Of a stretch of DNA of 33,634 bases, positions 1 through 7,870 are shown one piece after another (positions within the stretch are counted from its first letter, which is position 1; each line of letters opens with the position of its first letter). This DNA comes from Deltaproteobacteria bacterium (GTDB lineage Bacteria > Desulfobacterota > Syntrophia > Syntrophales > UBA2210), in NCBI GenBank assembly GCA_019313385.1, contig JAFDBG010000031.1:1-33634 (forward strand). The letters are read 5' to 3'. The notes beneath the pieces were generated by a model. The model worked only from the letters and a program-made list of their open reading frames with translations, had not been told where the DNA came from and ran no database searches. Made by a program: the position numbers and the translations under genes.

Positions 1-35
1 ACACAGTCTTAGTTTACGGGAGGGATATGAAATAA
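1..35 (+). CDS. C-terminal tail of an upstream gene, partial
   Basis: The frame beginning at base 3 is open from the window edge and ends at TAA 33-35, giving the tail TVLVYGRDMK. Its stop overlaps the ATG of the next gene (TAATG), a typical translational-coupling arrangement. DUF35 proteins are commonly encoded next to a thiolase-like partner, so a thiolase tail is plausible, but ten residues cannot prove it. A TAG at 10-12 in another frame is an alternative end for the upstream gene. Confidence 0.3.
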   Translation, partial: TVLVYGRDMK

Positions 36-508
36 TGAGTATCACAGATGGAAAATATGCAGCTTCGATGGATATGTGGCCGCTACAGGGCAAGAAGTTC
101 ACAATGATTTACCCCTTTTTCGATAACCTTAAGGAAGGGAGATTGACGACCACCAAGTGCAAAGACTGTGGCACACTGTCGTTTCCCCCCCGCGGAGTGA
201 TCTGTCCTGAATGTTTATCGGAAAATCTGGAATGGGTTGATCTACCCACCCGCGGCAAGGCACTGAGTGTGACTTATGAAGAAGTGGGGGTGCCGCTTGG
301 CTTTGAAACTCCGCTGGTTCACGCAATGGTTGATCTTGGTGGTGTGCTAACGCTTTTCACCCGGATCAAGGATTGTCCTATGGGCGCGTTGCAAGTGGGA
401 GACGAAGTAAAATTGGTTGTTTTCCCGGTTGATCCACTGCCCTTTGACGGCAAAAAAGGTGAAGATAACGTTATACAAAGGGTCTTCTTTGCCTTTGAAA
501 AGGCCTGA
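35..508 (+). CDS. DUF35-family zinc-ribbon / OB-fold protein
   Basis: A 157-residue protein with a rubredoxin-like zinc ribbon at about residues 42-62 (CKDC, then CPEC about 15 residues later), followed by a beta-rich OB-fold region (ALSVTYEEVG onward). This is the DUF35 / acyl-CoA-associated OB-fold architecture (PF12172 + PF01796). Relatives of this family partner with thiolases or steroid-degradation hydratases and lend acyl-CoA binding or substrate channelling. The start is supported by CGGGAGGGA at 17-25. It lies just before an acyl-CoA synthetase on the same strand, which fits a role in acyl-CoA metabolism. The exact partner and substrate cannot be read from the sequence. Family call is firm, function is inferred. 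Confidence 0.85.
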   Translation: MSITDGKYAASMDMWPLQGKKFTMIYPFFDNLKEGRLTTTKCKDCGTLSFPPRGVICPECLSENLEWVDLPTRGKALSVTYEEVGVPLGFETPLVHAMVDLGGVLTLFTRIKDCPMGALQVGDEVKLVVFPVDPLPFDGKKGEDNVIQRVFFAFEKA

Positions 509-522
509 TCAAATTAGCATGT

Positions 523-550
523 TCATCCTCAGAATACGCTCTGAGGATGA
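523..550 (+). other. Perfect 11-bp inverted repeat (hairpin)
   Basis: The arms TCATCCTCAGA (523-533) and TCTGAGGATGA (540-550) flank a 6-nt loop. There is no T-tract directly after it, so it is not a classical intrinsic terminator; it may be an RNA-processing or stabilising hairpin, or a weak terminator after the DUF35 gene. The ATG at 547 falls inside the right arm, an argument against using that codon as the start of the synthetase. Confidence 0.6.
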
Positions 551-606
551 GCGAGCTATCATCGCTATTTATTTTTAGCATTCCAACGTTAAAGGGAGGG
601 TTTATC

Positions 607-2187
607 ATGGGAAGTGGAAAAACGTTTAACATAATTCCAACTCTGATTAACAGAAATTTGATGCTGTATCCGGATCGTGTGGGGCTTCAGGAAGTGGAAG
701 GCAACCGGTCATACACCTTTGCCGCCATGAAAGACCGGGCAAACAGGATGGGGAATGCTTTGGCTGAACTGGGGGTGAAAAAGGGCGAAAGGGTTGCCAT
801 TATGAGTCAAAACAGTATGGAGTACGCGGAAGCATGTTTCTACATTCCCAATGCTGGTTTCATCTTCGTCGTCACTAATTTCAGATTGGCGCCGCCGGAA
901 ATGGCTGCCATTCTCACCGACTCTGAACCGACAGTGCTGATTGTCCAGGAACAGTTTGTCGCATTGGCGGAGAAGCTTAAAGAAAACCTTCCATCAATAA
1001 AACACACGATCTATGTCGGGGCGCCCGATAAGAAACCCGCAGGGTGGCTTGATTATGAAGAAATGATCGAAAACGCTTCTCCGGCTGAAGTGGTTGTCGA
1101 AATCTTCGAGGATGATGTCGCTTTCTTAATGTACACGAGCGGCACCACGGGGCTTCCCAAAGGGGTTATGCAGACCCATGCGAATTTTGTTCATGCTGGC
1201 CGCGTATGTTCCAGATGCAACCGTTTGACCATGGATGACCATGTAGCTATCGTCTGTCCCTTGTTTCACGTTACGTCGCACTATACCCTGTTCGGCGCTT
1301 TTTATGTCGCAGCTCCATCCTATGTCTATGCGAGGTGGGATGTGGACCTCTTCCTGTCAACCACGGAAAAGCTTAAAATTACATCCGGCATGTTTGCCAC
1401 GCCTATGGTCATGATGATCCTTGATTCCCCGAATTATAAAAAATGGGATGTCTCAAGCTGGAGGAGCCTCTGGTTTGCCGGTGCAGGCATCATCCCTTCG
1501 ACTTATAAGAAATTCATTGACACCTATGGCAACATTCTCGGTGAACACCATGGGACGACTGAGACAACGGGAGTTACAACCAATTTGTCCGTCAGAGACA
1601 TCGAGGACGCCTTCGAAAGAGGCGATTTCAACATCCTTGAATCATGCGGCAGGGCATCCGAGGATATGGAATGCCTTATTGTTGATGATAAAGGCAAGCA
1701 GGTTGCCCAACCCGGCCTCGGAGAGCTGATTGTCAGAGGTCCTGGTCTGGCCGTCGGCTACTGGAGGAAGGAAGCAGAAACCAAGCATGCATTCAAGGGC
1801 GAGTGGTTTCACACGGAAGACGTTTGCTCGATTGATGCCCTTGGCTATATCCGCGTTGTCGACCGCCTGAAAGACATGGTCATAACTGGCGGTGAAAACG
1901 TGTACCCTGCAGAGGTAGAGAAGGTATTGCATTCAAACCCGGCAGTTAAGGAATCCTGCATCATCGGTACGCCGCACCCGACATGGGGAGAAGCGATTAC
2001 TGCTATTGTTGTTCTCAATCTAGGGGCAACCATTACCGCGGCTGAGGTAACAGCATATTGCAAGGGCAAAATCGCAGGTTACAAGGTGCCAAGGGTTGTC
2101 CATTTCGTGGAGGCATTGCCTCGCAGCGCTTCCGGAAAGATCCAGAAGGTAGACTTGCGGAAGCAATTCCGTGGCGAGGATAAATAG
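607..2187 (+). CDS. AMP-forming acyl-CoA synthetase
   Basis: ANL-superfamily ligase of 526 residues that activates a carboxylic acid to its CoA thioester through an acyl-adenylate. The P-loop-like A3 motif YTSGTTGLPKG is at about residues 176-186, the A5-type motif GEHHGTTETTG at about 314, the A7/A8 hinge (WFHTEDVCSIDALGYI, then DRLKDMVITGGENVYP) at about 401-437, and the A10 lysine in RSASGKIQK near 511. The longer frame starts at 547, but ATG 607 is preceded by AAAGGGAGGG at 591-600 and gives the usual N-terminus; the extra 20 residues would be translated from the hairpin. Family members act on medium/long-chain fatty acids or aromatic acids, and the substrate cannot be decided here. The neighbouring dehydrogenase and hydratase genes suggest it feeds beta-oxidation. 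Confidence 0.9.
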   Translation: MGSGKTFNIIPTLINRNLMLYPDRVGLQEVEGNRSYTFAAMKDRANRMGNALAELGVKKGERVAIMSQNSMEYAEACFYIPNAGFIFVVTNFRLAPPEMAAILTDSEPTVLIVQEQFVALAEKLKENLPSIKHTIYVGAPDKKPAGWLDYEEMIENASPAEVVVEIFEDDVAFLMYTSGTTGLPKGVMQTHANFVHAGRVCSRCNRLTMDDHVAIVCPLFHVTSHYTLFGAFYVAAPSYVYARWDVDLFLSTTEKLKITSGMFATPMVMMILDSPNYKKWDVSSWRSLWFAGAGIIPSTYKKFIDTYGNILGEHHGTTETTGVTTNLSVRDIEDAFERGDFNILESCGRASEDMECLIVDDKGKQVAQPGLGELIVRGPGLAVGYWRKEAETKHAFKGEWFHTEDVCSIDALGYIRVVDRLKDMVITGGENVYPAEVEKVLHSNPAVKESCIIGTPHPTWGEAITAIVVLNLGATITAAEVTAYCKGKIAGYKVPRVVHFVEALPRSASGKIQKVDLRKQFRGEDK

Positions 2188-2460
2188 GATAAGCTGAAAA
2201 GGACCACCGTCGTTGATTTAAGGTTTTAAATGTTAATTTGTTTTGCAAAATCAGCGATATGTGATGTATTTGCTCTCAACCGGTATAGAAAATCTCATAC
2301 AAGCTTCATCTGGAGACGATATCTAACTTTTACTACATTGATCGTCTTCATGGTGAAGCTCCTAAAAGGTTCCATAGAGGATGAACTACATGGTGCATTC
2401 TGGCTGAGGTGAGGTTGGGTTTATCGAAACATGAAAGTTTTAATTTAGTGAGGAGCCATT
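2188..2460 (+). other. Intergenic region with long imperfect hairpin
   Basis: No convincing gene. An imperfect inverted repeat lies between the synthetase and the dehydrogenase: left arm 2302-2320 (starts AGCTTCATC, ends AGACGAT), right arm 2341-2360 (starts ATCGTCTTCA, ends GGTGAAGCT), with a 20-nt loop. It could be a processing hairpin, an attenuator, or the remains of a small repeat. A 60-codon frame at 2230-2412 has no ribosome-binding site and looks spurious. GTGAGGAG at 2449-2456 is the ribosome-binding site of the next gene. Confidence 0.45.
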
Positions 2461-3594
2461 ATGAACTACGATTTAAGTGATGAGCAGAGGATGGTGCAGG
2501 AAACCGCGTACAAGTTTGCCACAAAGGAATTTCCACCATTGTCAGAGGAGTGCGACAGGGAGGAGAAGTATCCGTTGCCTTTGTGGAAGAAGGCGGCTGA
2601 GGCAGGATTGGTGGCGGCTTTTATTCCGGAAGAGTACGGGGGCTCGGGGTTTGGCTTTTTTGGCTTTGCCCTGGTAGTTGAACAGTTGTGCCGGGTGGAT
2701 ATGGGCCTGGGTTTTTGCGTGATGTCCGGATTTGGATCGGAAAATATCGTCATGTTTGGTACGGAAGAACAAAAGCAAAAATATTTGCCGTTGGTAGCTA
2801 GTGGCCAAGCCATGTTTGCCGGAGCTTACACGGAAGCAGGTTCCGGGACTGATTTGGTGGGAGCGAGGACGACAGCGGTAAAAGATGGTGATGAATACGT
2901 AATTAACGGCACCAAGATGTTTATAACGAATGGAACCATCTGCGATTATTACGTTGTATTCTGTGTGACTAATCCAACCGCGGAAAAGGCGCACAATAAA
3001 CACAGTTTGATCATCGTTGAAGCAAATAAGCCCGGAATCACGAAAAATAAAATCCATGGGAAAATGGGTATCCGCGCAAGCGATACCGCCGAAATTGCCT
3101 TTGAAGATGTGCGGGTGCCTTGCGAGAATTTGATCGGCACGGAGGGGAAAGCGTTTAATCAGCTCATGCACTTCTTCGATACAACAAGGACATTTGTTTC
3201 TGCGCAGGCCCTCGGGTTGTCGCAAGGGGCGCTGGATCTCGCCCTGCAATATGTGAAGGAGAGAACAGTCATGGGCAAGCCCCTGAACAAGTATCAGGGC
3301 GTCGAGTTTATCTTAGCCGAAATGGCGACGAGAGTTGAAATGATGAGATTGGGCACCTACAAGGCAGCTTGGCAGGTGGATCACGGGCAGATGGATGCCA
3401 AATTCAATGCAATGGTAAAATATTTTACGGCCGAGAATGCCGTGTGGGTCTGCGATAAGGCCCTGCAGCTTCATGGCGGTTATGGATACATCGACGAATA
3501 TCCTGTCCAAAGATTCTACCGTGACGCAAAAGTATTGGAGATATATGAAGGCGCAAAAGAAGCGGAGAAAATAACTATAGCGAGGAGATTATAA
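2461..3594 (+). CDS. Acyl-CoA dehydrogenase
   Basis: FAD-dependent dehydrogenase of 377 residues, a standard length for short/medium-chain acyl-CoA dehydrogenases; it introduces the alpha-beta double bond into an acyl-CoA and passes electrons to ETF. The N-terminal helical domain is followed by the family signature around residues 122-136 (AYTEAGSGTDLVGAR) and INGTKMFITNG at about 149. The C-terminal signature QLHGGYGYIDEYPVQR is at about 336, and a Glu in IYEGAKEAEK sits at the position of the MCAD-type catalytic base. The ribosome-binding site GAGGAG lies just before ATG. The gene ends one base before the next start, so the two are surely co-transcribed. Chain-length specificity is not readable; a glutaryl-CoA or aromatic-pathway role is possible. 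Confidence 0.92.
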   Translation: MNYDLSDEQRMVQETAYKFATKEFPPLSEECDREEKYPLPLWKKAAEAGLVAAFIPEEYGGSGFGFFGFALVVEQLCRVDMGLGFCVMSGFGSENIVMFGTEEQKQKYLPLVASGQAMFAGAYTEAGSGTDLVGARTTAVKDGDEYVINGTKMFITNGTICDYYVVFCVTNPTAEKAHNKHSLIIVEANKPGITKNKIHGKMGIRASDTAEIAFEDVRVPCENLIGTEGKAFNQLMHFFDTTRTFVSAQALGLSQGALDLALQYVKERTVMGKPLNKYQGVEFILAEMATRVEMMRLGTYKAAWQVDHGQMDAKFNAMVKYFTAENAVWVCDKALQLHGGYGYIDEYPVQRFYRDAKVLEIYEGAKEAEKITIARRL

Positions 3595-3595
3595 G

Positions 3596-5581
3596 ATGGA
3601 AGTTAAAAATGTTGTGGTTCTGGGAGCGGGGGCTATGGGGCACGGAATTGCTCTGGTAGCGGCAACAGCTGGTCTTAATGTAACGCTGCGTGACATAAGC
3701 GAGGAATTAGTTCAGAAGGGGTATGCTGGGATTAAAAAGACCCTGGAATCCAATGTGAAAAGAGGAAAGATGGATGAGGCGAAGAAGGATGCGATATTGG
3801 CCCTCGTCAATCCCGTTGTTGATCTGAAAGATGCCCTCAAGGATGCCGATTTTGTTATTGAAGCCGTTCCCGAAGTCATGAAGATCAAGAAGGTAGTGCT
3901 TGCCGAAGCGGAAACTGCCTGTCCCGACAAGACCATTTTTGCCTCCAACACCTCGGGCTTCAGCATTACTGAAATGTCGGAGGCTCTCAAGAAGCCGGAG
4001 AGATTGGTGGGACTTCATTTCTTTAATCCTGTCCATGTCATGCAGCTGGTAGAGATTATTTATGGTGCCAAAACCAGCGACGCAGCGGTAAAGGCTGCAG
4101 AGTCTTTTGCGAAGCAGACCCGCAAGACCGCCATCTATGTCCGCAAAGATATTCCGGGCTTTGTTGTGAACAGGATATTCTGTCAAACCGTTAACGAAGC
4201 GTCGTGGGCCCTGTATTACCAGGAATGTAAGAGTCCTGAGGAAGTGGACGCCGCCGTTAAATACCGACTTGGAATGCCGATGGGTATGCTGGAGTTGATA
4301 GACACGCTTGGGAATGGCGCCATTGACATTGAGATCCATGTTTCAAATTATTTTGCGGAAACGCGGGGTAAATCATACGGTCCTCCGACGAATATGCTGG
4401 AGCTTTTTAATGCCGGTTTCTTGGGTAAAAAGAGCGGAAAAGGATTTTATGATTGGTCGGAAGGGAAGAAAAATGAAGTTCCTTTAAGCGCCGGCAGAGA
4501 TTTTGATCCGATCCGGGTCATTGCTGTATCGATCAACGAAGCGGTCAAGATGTTGGCAGATAAGGTCACAACGAAAGAAGACATTGACGTTGGCACCATA
4601 TTGGGACTCGGTTTCCCGCGAGGCATCTTAAGGATTGCTGATGACATCGGTTTAGACATAGTTTTAAATGAACTGACACGGATCCATGAAAAGTACAAAG
4701 AAGAGCGCTATGAGCCATCGTCCATGCTGGTCGATCTGGTAAAGGAAGGGAAGTTGGGGAGAAAGGCCAGCGAAGGGTTCTATCGTTACAAAACGGGGAA
4801 GGATTTTGAGCTCATCAAATTTTCCGTCAACGACAAGAAAATCGCGAAACTGACACTGGACAGGCCTCAACGGGCCAATGCCTTGAACGTTGCCTTCATT
4901 GACGAGATTGATGAAGTGCTGGATATAGTCGAAAAGGATGCGGACATTCGATGCCTGATCATTACCGGTACCGGCAGGAATTTCTGCGCGGGTGCGGATA
5001 TGGCCGGTTTTGCGAGCGGTATTCCCGGGGATATGATTACTTTCAGTAATCGGGGGCATGAAGTATTTACGCGCTTTGAAACCCTGTCAAAACCCATTAT
5101 CGCAGCCATTAACGGCCCTGCCATGGGCGGTGGTCTGGAAATGGCATTGGCCTGCGACGTGCGGATCATGAATAACAAGACGTTCGTTCAGCTGCCGGAA
5201 ACCAATCTGGGGCTTTTCCCGGGGTGGGGCGGTACGCAACGGCTTCCGCGGCTTATTGGCATGGCCAAGGCCAAGCAGTTTATTTATCTCGGTGAAAAAA
5301 TCACAGCGGATATGGCACTGGAGTGCGGTTTGGCGAACTACGTCGCGGAGCCGAAAGAACTGGACGCTTTTGTGGATTCAATTGCTGAAAAACTGATAAA
5401 GGCCAGTCCGCTGGGGATCAAGATGGCCAAAAAGGTCATGTATTACGGTGCACAGGCGGATCAGCGGACAGGACTGTTCCTGGAAGGTGCAGCGGCAGGG
5501 GATCTTTGCCCAAGCGACGATCTCAGCGAAGGCGTCACGGCGTTCATGAACAGGCGCGCAGCGGTTTACATTGGAAAGTAA
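3596..5581 (+). CDS. Fused 3-hydroxyacyl-CoA dehydrogenase / enoyl-CoA hydratase
   Basis: Bifunctional protein of 661 residues catalysing hydration of an enoyl-CoA and NAD-dependent oxidation of the 3-hydroxyacyl-CoA. The Rossmann motif GAGAMGHGIA is at about residues 10-19, and the dehydrogenase catalytic His is in GLHFFNPVHVMQ near 140. Two C-terminal dehydrogenase lobes follow (to about 400; GKKSGKGFYDW and a duplicated GRKASEGFYRY). The crotonase domain occupies about 405-661, with the oxyanion segment GRNFCAGADM, GGGLEMALACD, and a catalytic Glu in LPETNLGLFPGWGGTQ. The domain order is the reverse of FadB (hydratase first) and matches archaeal crotonyl-CoA hydratase/3-hydroxybutyryl-CoA dehydrogenase fusions. 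The start sits one base after the dehydrogenase stop, with GAGGAG overlapping the end of that gene. Confidence 0.92.
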   Translation: MEVKNVVVLGAGAMGHGIALVAATAGLNVTLRDISEELVQKGYAGIKKTLESNVKRGKMDEAKKDAILALVNPVVDLKDALKDADFVIEAVPEVMKIKKVVLAEAETACPDKTIFASNTSGFSITEMSEALKKPERLVGLHFFNPVHVMQLVEIIYGAKTSDAAVKAAESFAKQTRKTAIYVRKDIPGFVVNRIFCQTVNEASWALYYQECKSPEEVDAAVKYRLGMPMGMLELIDTLGNGAIDIEIHVSNYFAETRGKSYGPPTNMLELFNAGFLGKKSGKGFYDWSEGKKNEVPLSAGRDFDPIRVIAVSINEAVKMLADKVTTKEDIDVGTILGLGFPRGILRIADDIGLDIVLNELTRIHEKYKEERYEPSSMLVDLVKEGKLGRKASEGFYRYKTGKDFELIKFSVNDKKIAKLTLDRPQRANALNVAFIDEIDEVLDIVEKDADIRCLIITGTGRNFCAGADMAGFASGIPGDMITFSNRGHEVFTRFETLSKPIIAAINGPAMGGGLEMALACDVRIMNNKTFVQLPETNLGLFPGWGGTQRLPRLIGMAKAKQFIYLGEKITADMALECGLANYVAEPKELDAFVDSIAEKLIKASPLGIKMAKKVMYYGAQADQRTGLFLEGAAAGDLCPSDDLSEGVTAFMNRRAAVYIGK

Positions 5582-5775
5582 CGATGTCAAATCATTAATG
5601 TCCGGTTAAGGATTTGCATAATCCTCAATGCTCATTTCATTGCGGATATTGATGGAGATTTTCTTGAGACGTTTGGCGGAAACCTTCTGAGAGGAAAAGG
5701 GGGGAAGGGAAAGGAAGCAGTGCCAAATGCGACATAGCGGAAACTTGTTTTGATATTTCAAAACAAATCATCTTT
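5582..5775. other. Intergenic region with a 9-bp palindrome
   Basis: No coding potential seen. A perfect inverted repeat, TTGTTTTGA (5745-5753) and TCAAAACAA (5758-5766) around a 4-nt spacer, could be an operator or a hairpin upstream of the permease. There is no T-tract consistent with a strong terminator for the upstream beta-oxidation genes. Confidence 0.4.
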
Positions 5776-5911
5776 GATGGTGTCGTAAAAAGTCCCAAAA
5801 CCGTCATACCTGGCTTGATCCGGTATCCAGAAGTTGCTGAATTTACTGGATTCCGGCTTCCGCCGGAATGACGAAAAATGGCGTTTTCTGACTTTTTACG
5901 AGTGCGTCATC
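5776..5911. repeat. MITE-like element, copy 1
   Basis: Terminal inverted repeats TCGTAAAAAGTC (5783-5794) and GACTTTTTACGA (5890-5901), extended imperfectly to GATGG... and ...GCGTCATC, bound a 'CCGTCATACC ... CCGGAATGAC' hairpin core. A second member of the family is at 17411-17545, with the same right-end sequence GACTTTTTACGAGTGC. No transposase is encoded. An open frame through it gives the DSGFRRND peptide often mis-annotated from such repeats. It ends just upstream of the permease ribosome-binding site and may affect its expression. Confidence 0.75.
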
Positions 5912-5944
5912 TTTAACGTTTATATTAAAAAGGAGGACTATTTT

Positions 5945-6664
5945 ATGGCGCAAGAACATAGTTTTGCATCGCCGGCCCCCGCTGGGTTGGCTTCTCTGAC
6001 AGTTGCAACTTTTGGTTTTGGTGCAGTTTTTATGGGTCTAATAGATATATCTGGTTTCCCTCTGCTCGCCGCATGGCTTCTTGCCTGCTTCGCAGTCCAG
6101 TACACCACGGCTGTTATGGAATTGAAAGATCATAACATCGCTGGTGGGAATGTCTTCTTATTCTTCGGAGCATTCTTCTGCCTTGCCGCTGCTTTCAGTG
6201 TCTTCTTCAAGTGGTATGCCGTTAGCTTCATGATCGGTCCGAAGGCAGCCAAAGAGGCTATGGATACAGCAATGGCCATGGCGGGAGTTACAGATGTCAC
6301 AATGCTGACCCCTGAGCAGCTCATGGCAGCCAAGGCCGGTATCGGCAAGGCCGTTGGTGCTGCAATGGCCAAAATGGTCGTAGTAGAAGGCTGGATGTGG
6401 ATGGCCGGCGCCTTGTTCGTAACCGGTGTAATCCCTGCTTATGTCAAAAGCCCCTTGTTCTGGCTCTGCATCCCCCTTACTATCGCCCTCTGGATGATCG
6501 TGGGGATGGATACGGGCTGGTACGGCGATCACTCCTGGAAGCCCGTCATCGGCTACATCTTGGTCGCGTCCGGCACCTATGCCGCTTACCTCTCTTCAGC
6601 CATTATAACTAATACAGTCCACGGCAAGGCAGTATTATGGGTCCCACCGGGAATAATGAAGTGA
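5945..6664 (+). CDS. satP: GPR1/FUN34/YaaH-family acetate (succinate) transporter
   Basis: Inner-membrane protein of 239 residues with about six hydrophobic segments. The family hallmark is the N-terminal SPAPAGLASLTVATFGFG segment (an NPAPLGL-type signature), with GGNVFLFFGAFF resembling the conserved FGAFW region. Family members move acetate or succinate with protons. In a fermenting or syntrophic fatty-acid oxidiser such a carrier could export the acetate end product or import it; direction is an inference. An Ala/Met-rich insert at about residues 99-140 between two membrane segments is longer than in SatP. ATG 5945 is chosen because AAGGAGGAC (5930-5938) precedes it; the open frame continues 37 codons upstream, but only through repeat sequence. 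A terminator follows. Confidence 0.82.
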   Translation: MAQEHSFASPAPAGLASLTVATFGFGAVFMGLIDISGFPLLAAWLLACFAVQYTTAVMELKDHNIAGGNVFLFFGAFFCLAAAFSVFFKWYAVSFMIGPKAAKEAMDTAMAMAGVTDVTMLTPEQLMAAKAGIGKAVGAAMAKMVVVEGWMWMAGALFVTGVIPAYVKSPLFWLCIPLTIALWMIVGMDTGWYGDHSWKPVIGYILVASGTYAAYLSSAIITNTVHGKAVLWVPPGIMK

Positions 6665-6689
6665 TCTGTCTTTAATTGTTAGTTACTTG

Positions 6690-6721
6690 AAGGGCAGGTT
6701 CGCAAGGACCTGCCCTTTTTT
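6690..6721 (+). terminator. Rho-independent terminator of the permease gene
   Basis: A perfect stem, AAGGGCAGGT (6690-6699) with ACCTGCCCTT (6708-6717), an 8-nt loop, and a run of T's to 6721. It lies 26 bases after the permease stop. Confidence 0.92.
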
Positions 6722-6856
6722 GTTGGTGCTGTTCAACAATGCCCTTGACAACATCAATACACTGTTGTGTATGATCGAATGAAACCACGATTCAACAATT
6801 GAAACTTCAGATATTACTTTTCTTTTGTCGGGATAACTTTGGATATTATGTGTCCA

Positions 6857-7138
6857 TCAACCATTGATTTTATCCCTTAACACTGAAGAGGCCTTAAACA
6901 TGGCTATTTTCCTCGATGCTATCATGATGCCTTCTCCTGTATGAGGATTTCTTCCTCTCCGGGCGTTCTTGTTATTGACATAGAATTTCCCGAACCCGCT
7001 GATCACAACTTCTTCTCCATTCTCAAGTGATTGTTTTATTATCTCTAAAAAGGATTCAAATATGTCTCCGGATCTGTTCTGTCGAAAGCCGATCTGATCA
7101 TGGATTGATTTTATCATATCTTCTTTTGTAAGAGTCAT
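6857..7138 (-). CDS. ihfA: Integration host factor alpha-type subunit (HU/IHF family)
   Basis: DNA-bending protein of 93 residues of the HU/IHF fold. It begins MTLTKEDMI as in IhfA, has the core segment GEEVVISGFGKFYVNNK at about 42-58, and the beta-arm signature ARRGRNPHTGEGI with the intercalating-type Pro at about 60-72. The open frame begins 7 codons upstream at 7159, but AAAGGAG lies just inside that extension, upstream of ATG 7138, and the shorter form matches the family N-terminus. IHF-alpha normally pairs with IhfB. A more general HU-like role cannot be excluded because both share the motifs. A strong promoter is visible upstream. Confidence 0.88.
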   Translation of the reverse strand: MTLTKEDMIKSIHDQIGFRQNRSGDIFESFLEIIKQSLENGEEVVISGFGKFYVNNKNARRGRNPHTGEGIMIASRKIAMFKASSVLRDKING

Positions 7139-7194
7139 GGGTAAAATATCTCCTTTCATGACAAACAGGTTGAGCTGCTTATGTCGTTAGAAAT

Positions 7195-7223
7195 AAATTA
7201 CTTTTATGGCTTAGTTTTGTCAA
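7195..7223 (-). promoter_or_regulatory. Predicted sigma-70 promoter of ihfA
   Basis: On the minus strand TTGACA (7223-7218) is followed after 17 bp by TAATTT (7200-7195), which would start transcription near 7188, about 50 nt upstream of the ihfA ATG. Consensus match only; no experimental support. Confidence 0.6.
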
Positions 7224-7451
7224 GGGAATAAAGATGTTACAGCAAAGGTTAAATTTATGTGTTATGTGAAAATAAGATTCGATTTCCGCATCCCCTCTTC
7301 GGCGACCTGGAGTTCCCCAGCGACGGGATCTGTGTGACAAACATCTGCGGGTATTGGGGAAGGGGAGCAAAGAATATCTGATTCCGATTTCCACGGTAAA
7401 GTCCGGAATGTGCATCTTGAAAGCGTAGTTACTGCGTAGTCATTTTTGGCC
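7224..7451. other. Intergenic region between ihfA and tRNA-Thr
   Basis: No credible gene: the open minus-strand frames here (7179-7415 and 7262-7453) lack ribosome-binding sites and recognisable protein character. No repeats or strong hairpins were noted apart from the tRNA terminator just beyond. Confidence 0.4.
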
Positions 7452-7484
7452 AAAAAAAAGGGGGTTACGGAAACTCGTAACCCC
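7452..7484 (-). terminator. Terminator downstream of tRNA-Thr
   Basis: Read on the minus strand, GGGGTTACG (7484-7476) pairs with CGTAACCCC (7469-7461) across a 6-nt loop and is followed by eight T's (7459-7452). It begins 10 bases after the tRNA CCA end. Confidence 0.85.
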
Positions 7485-7494
7485 TTGTTTTTTA

Positions 7495-7570
<76 letters not shown>

Positions 7571-7594
7571 TTTTTTGCGACTCGTAAGAGAGGT

Positions 7595-7623
7595 TTTTTA
7601 TCTTAACGTTTTCGCATTGTCAA
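7595..7623 (-). promoter_or_regulatory. Predicted promoter of tRNA-Thr
   Basis: TTGACA on the minus strand (7623-7618) with a weaker A/T-rich -10, TAAAAA (7600-7595), 17 bp away; initiation would be near 7588, shortly before the tRNA. Confidence 0.55.
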
Positions 7624-7770
7624 GAGATTAGCCGGGTTCCATTCAAAAATAACCATTTTACCGCAATCCATGCGTTATCTTGCAGTGTCTTATGCGCGGC
7701 ATGTTGCAGCGTGTCTCTGCGCAATCACGCAACTTTTCTCTTGCCCCCTTCCGATTATGTATCCTTTGCC

Positions 7771-7798
7771 TTGACTTTCATCGTTGTTTTGGTAGTAT
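7771..7798 (+). promoter_or_regulatory. Predicted promoter of the alr-ddl-mla operon
   Basis: TTGACT (7771-7776), a 16-bp spacer and TAGTAT (7793-7798), leaving a leader of about 65 nt before the alr ATG. No terminator is visible from here to 16784, so it may drive all eight downstream genes. Confidence 0.55.
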
Positions 7799-7870
7799 CT
7801 TCGCGGTGTAAGGCATATGAATTGTTGAAAAGCAGGTTATGGGATTTCGAGTGCAGGGGTTGCGTTGAAA

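Noticed and set aside
547-606. Upstream extension of the acyl-CoA synthetase to ATG 547
   Set aside because: That ATG is in a hairpin arm and has no ribosome-binding site; ATG 607 has AAAGGGAGGG and yields the normal family N-terminus.
2230-2412. 60-codon open frame between the synthetase and the dehydrogenase
   Set aside because: No ribosome-binding site, no recognisable protein character, and it crosses the long hairpin.
5834-5944. N-terminal extension of the transporter
   Set aside because: The DSGFRRND peptide comes from a GTCATTCC-type repeat; a strong AAGGAGGAC precedes ATG 5945.
7179-7453. Two minus-strand open frames upstream of ihfA
   Set aside because: No ribosome-binding sites or protein features; they lie over the predicted ihfA promoter region.
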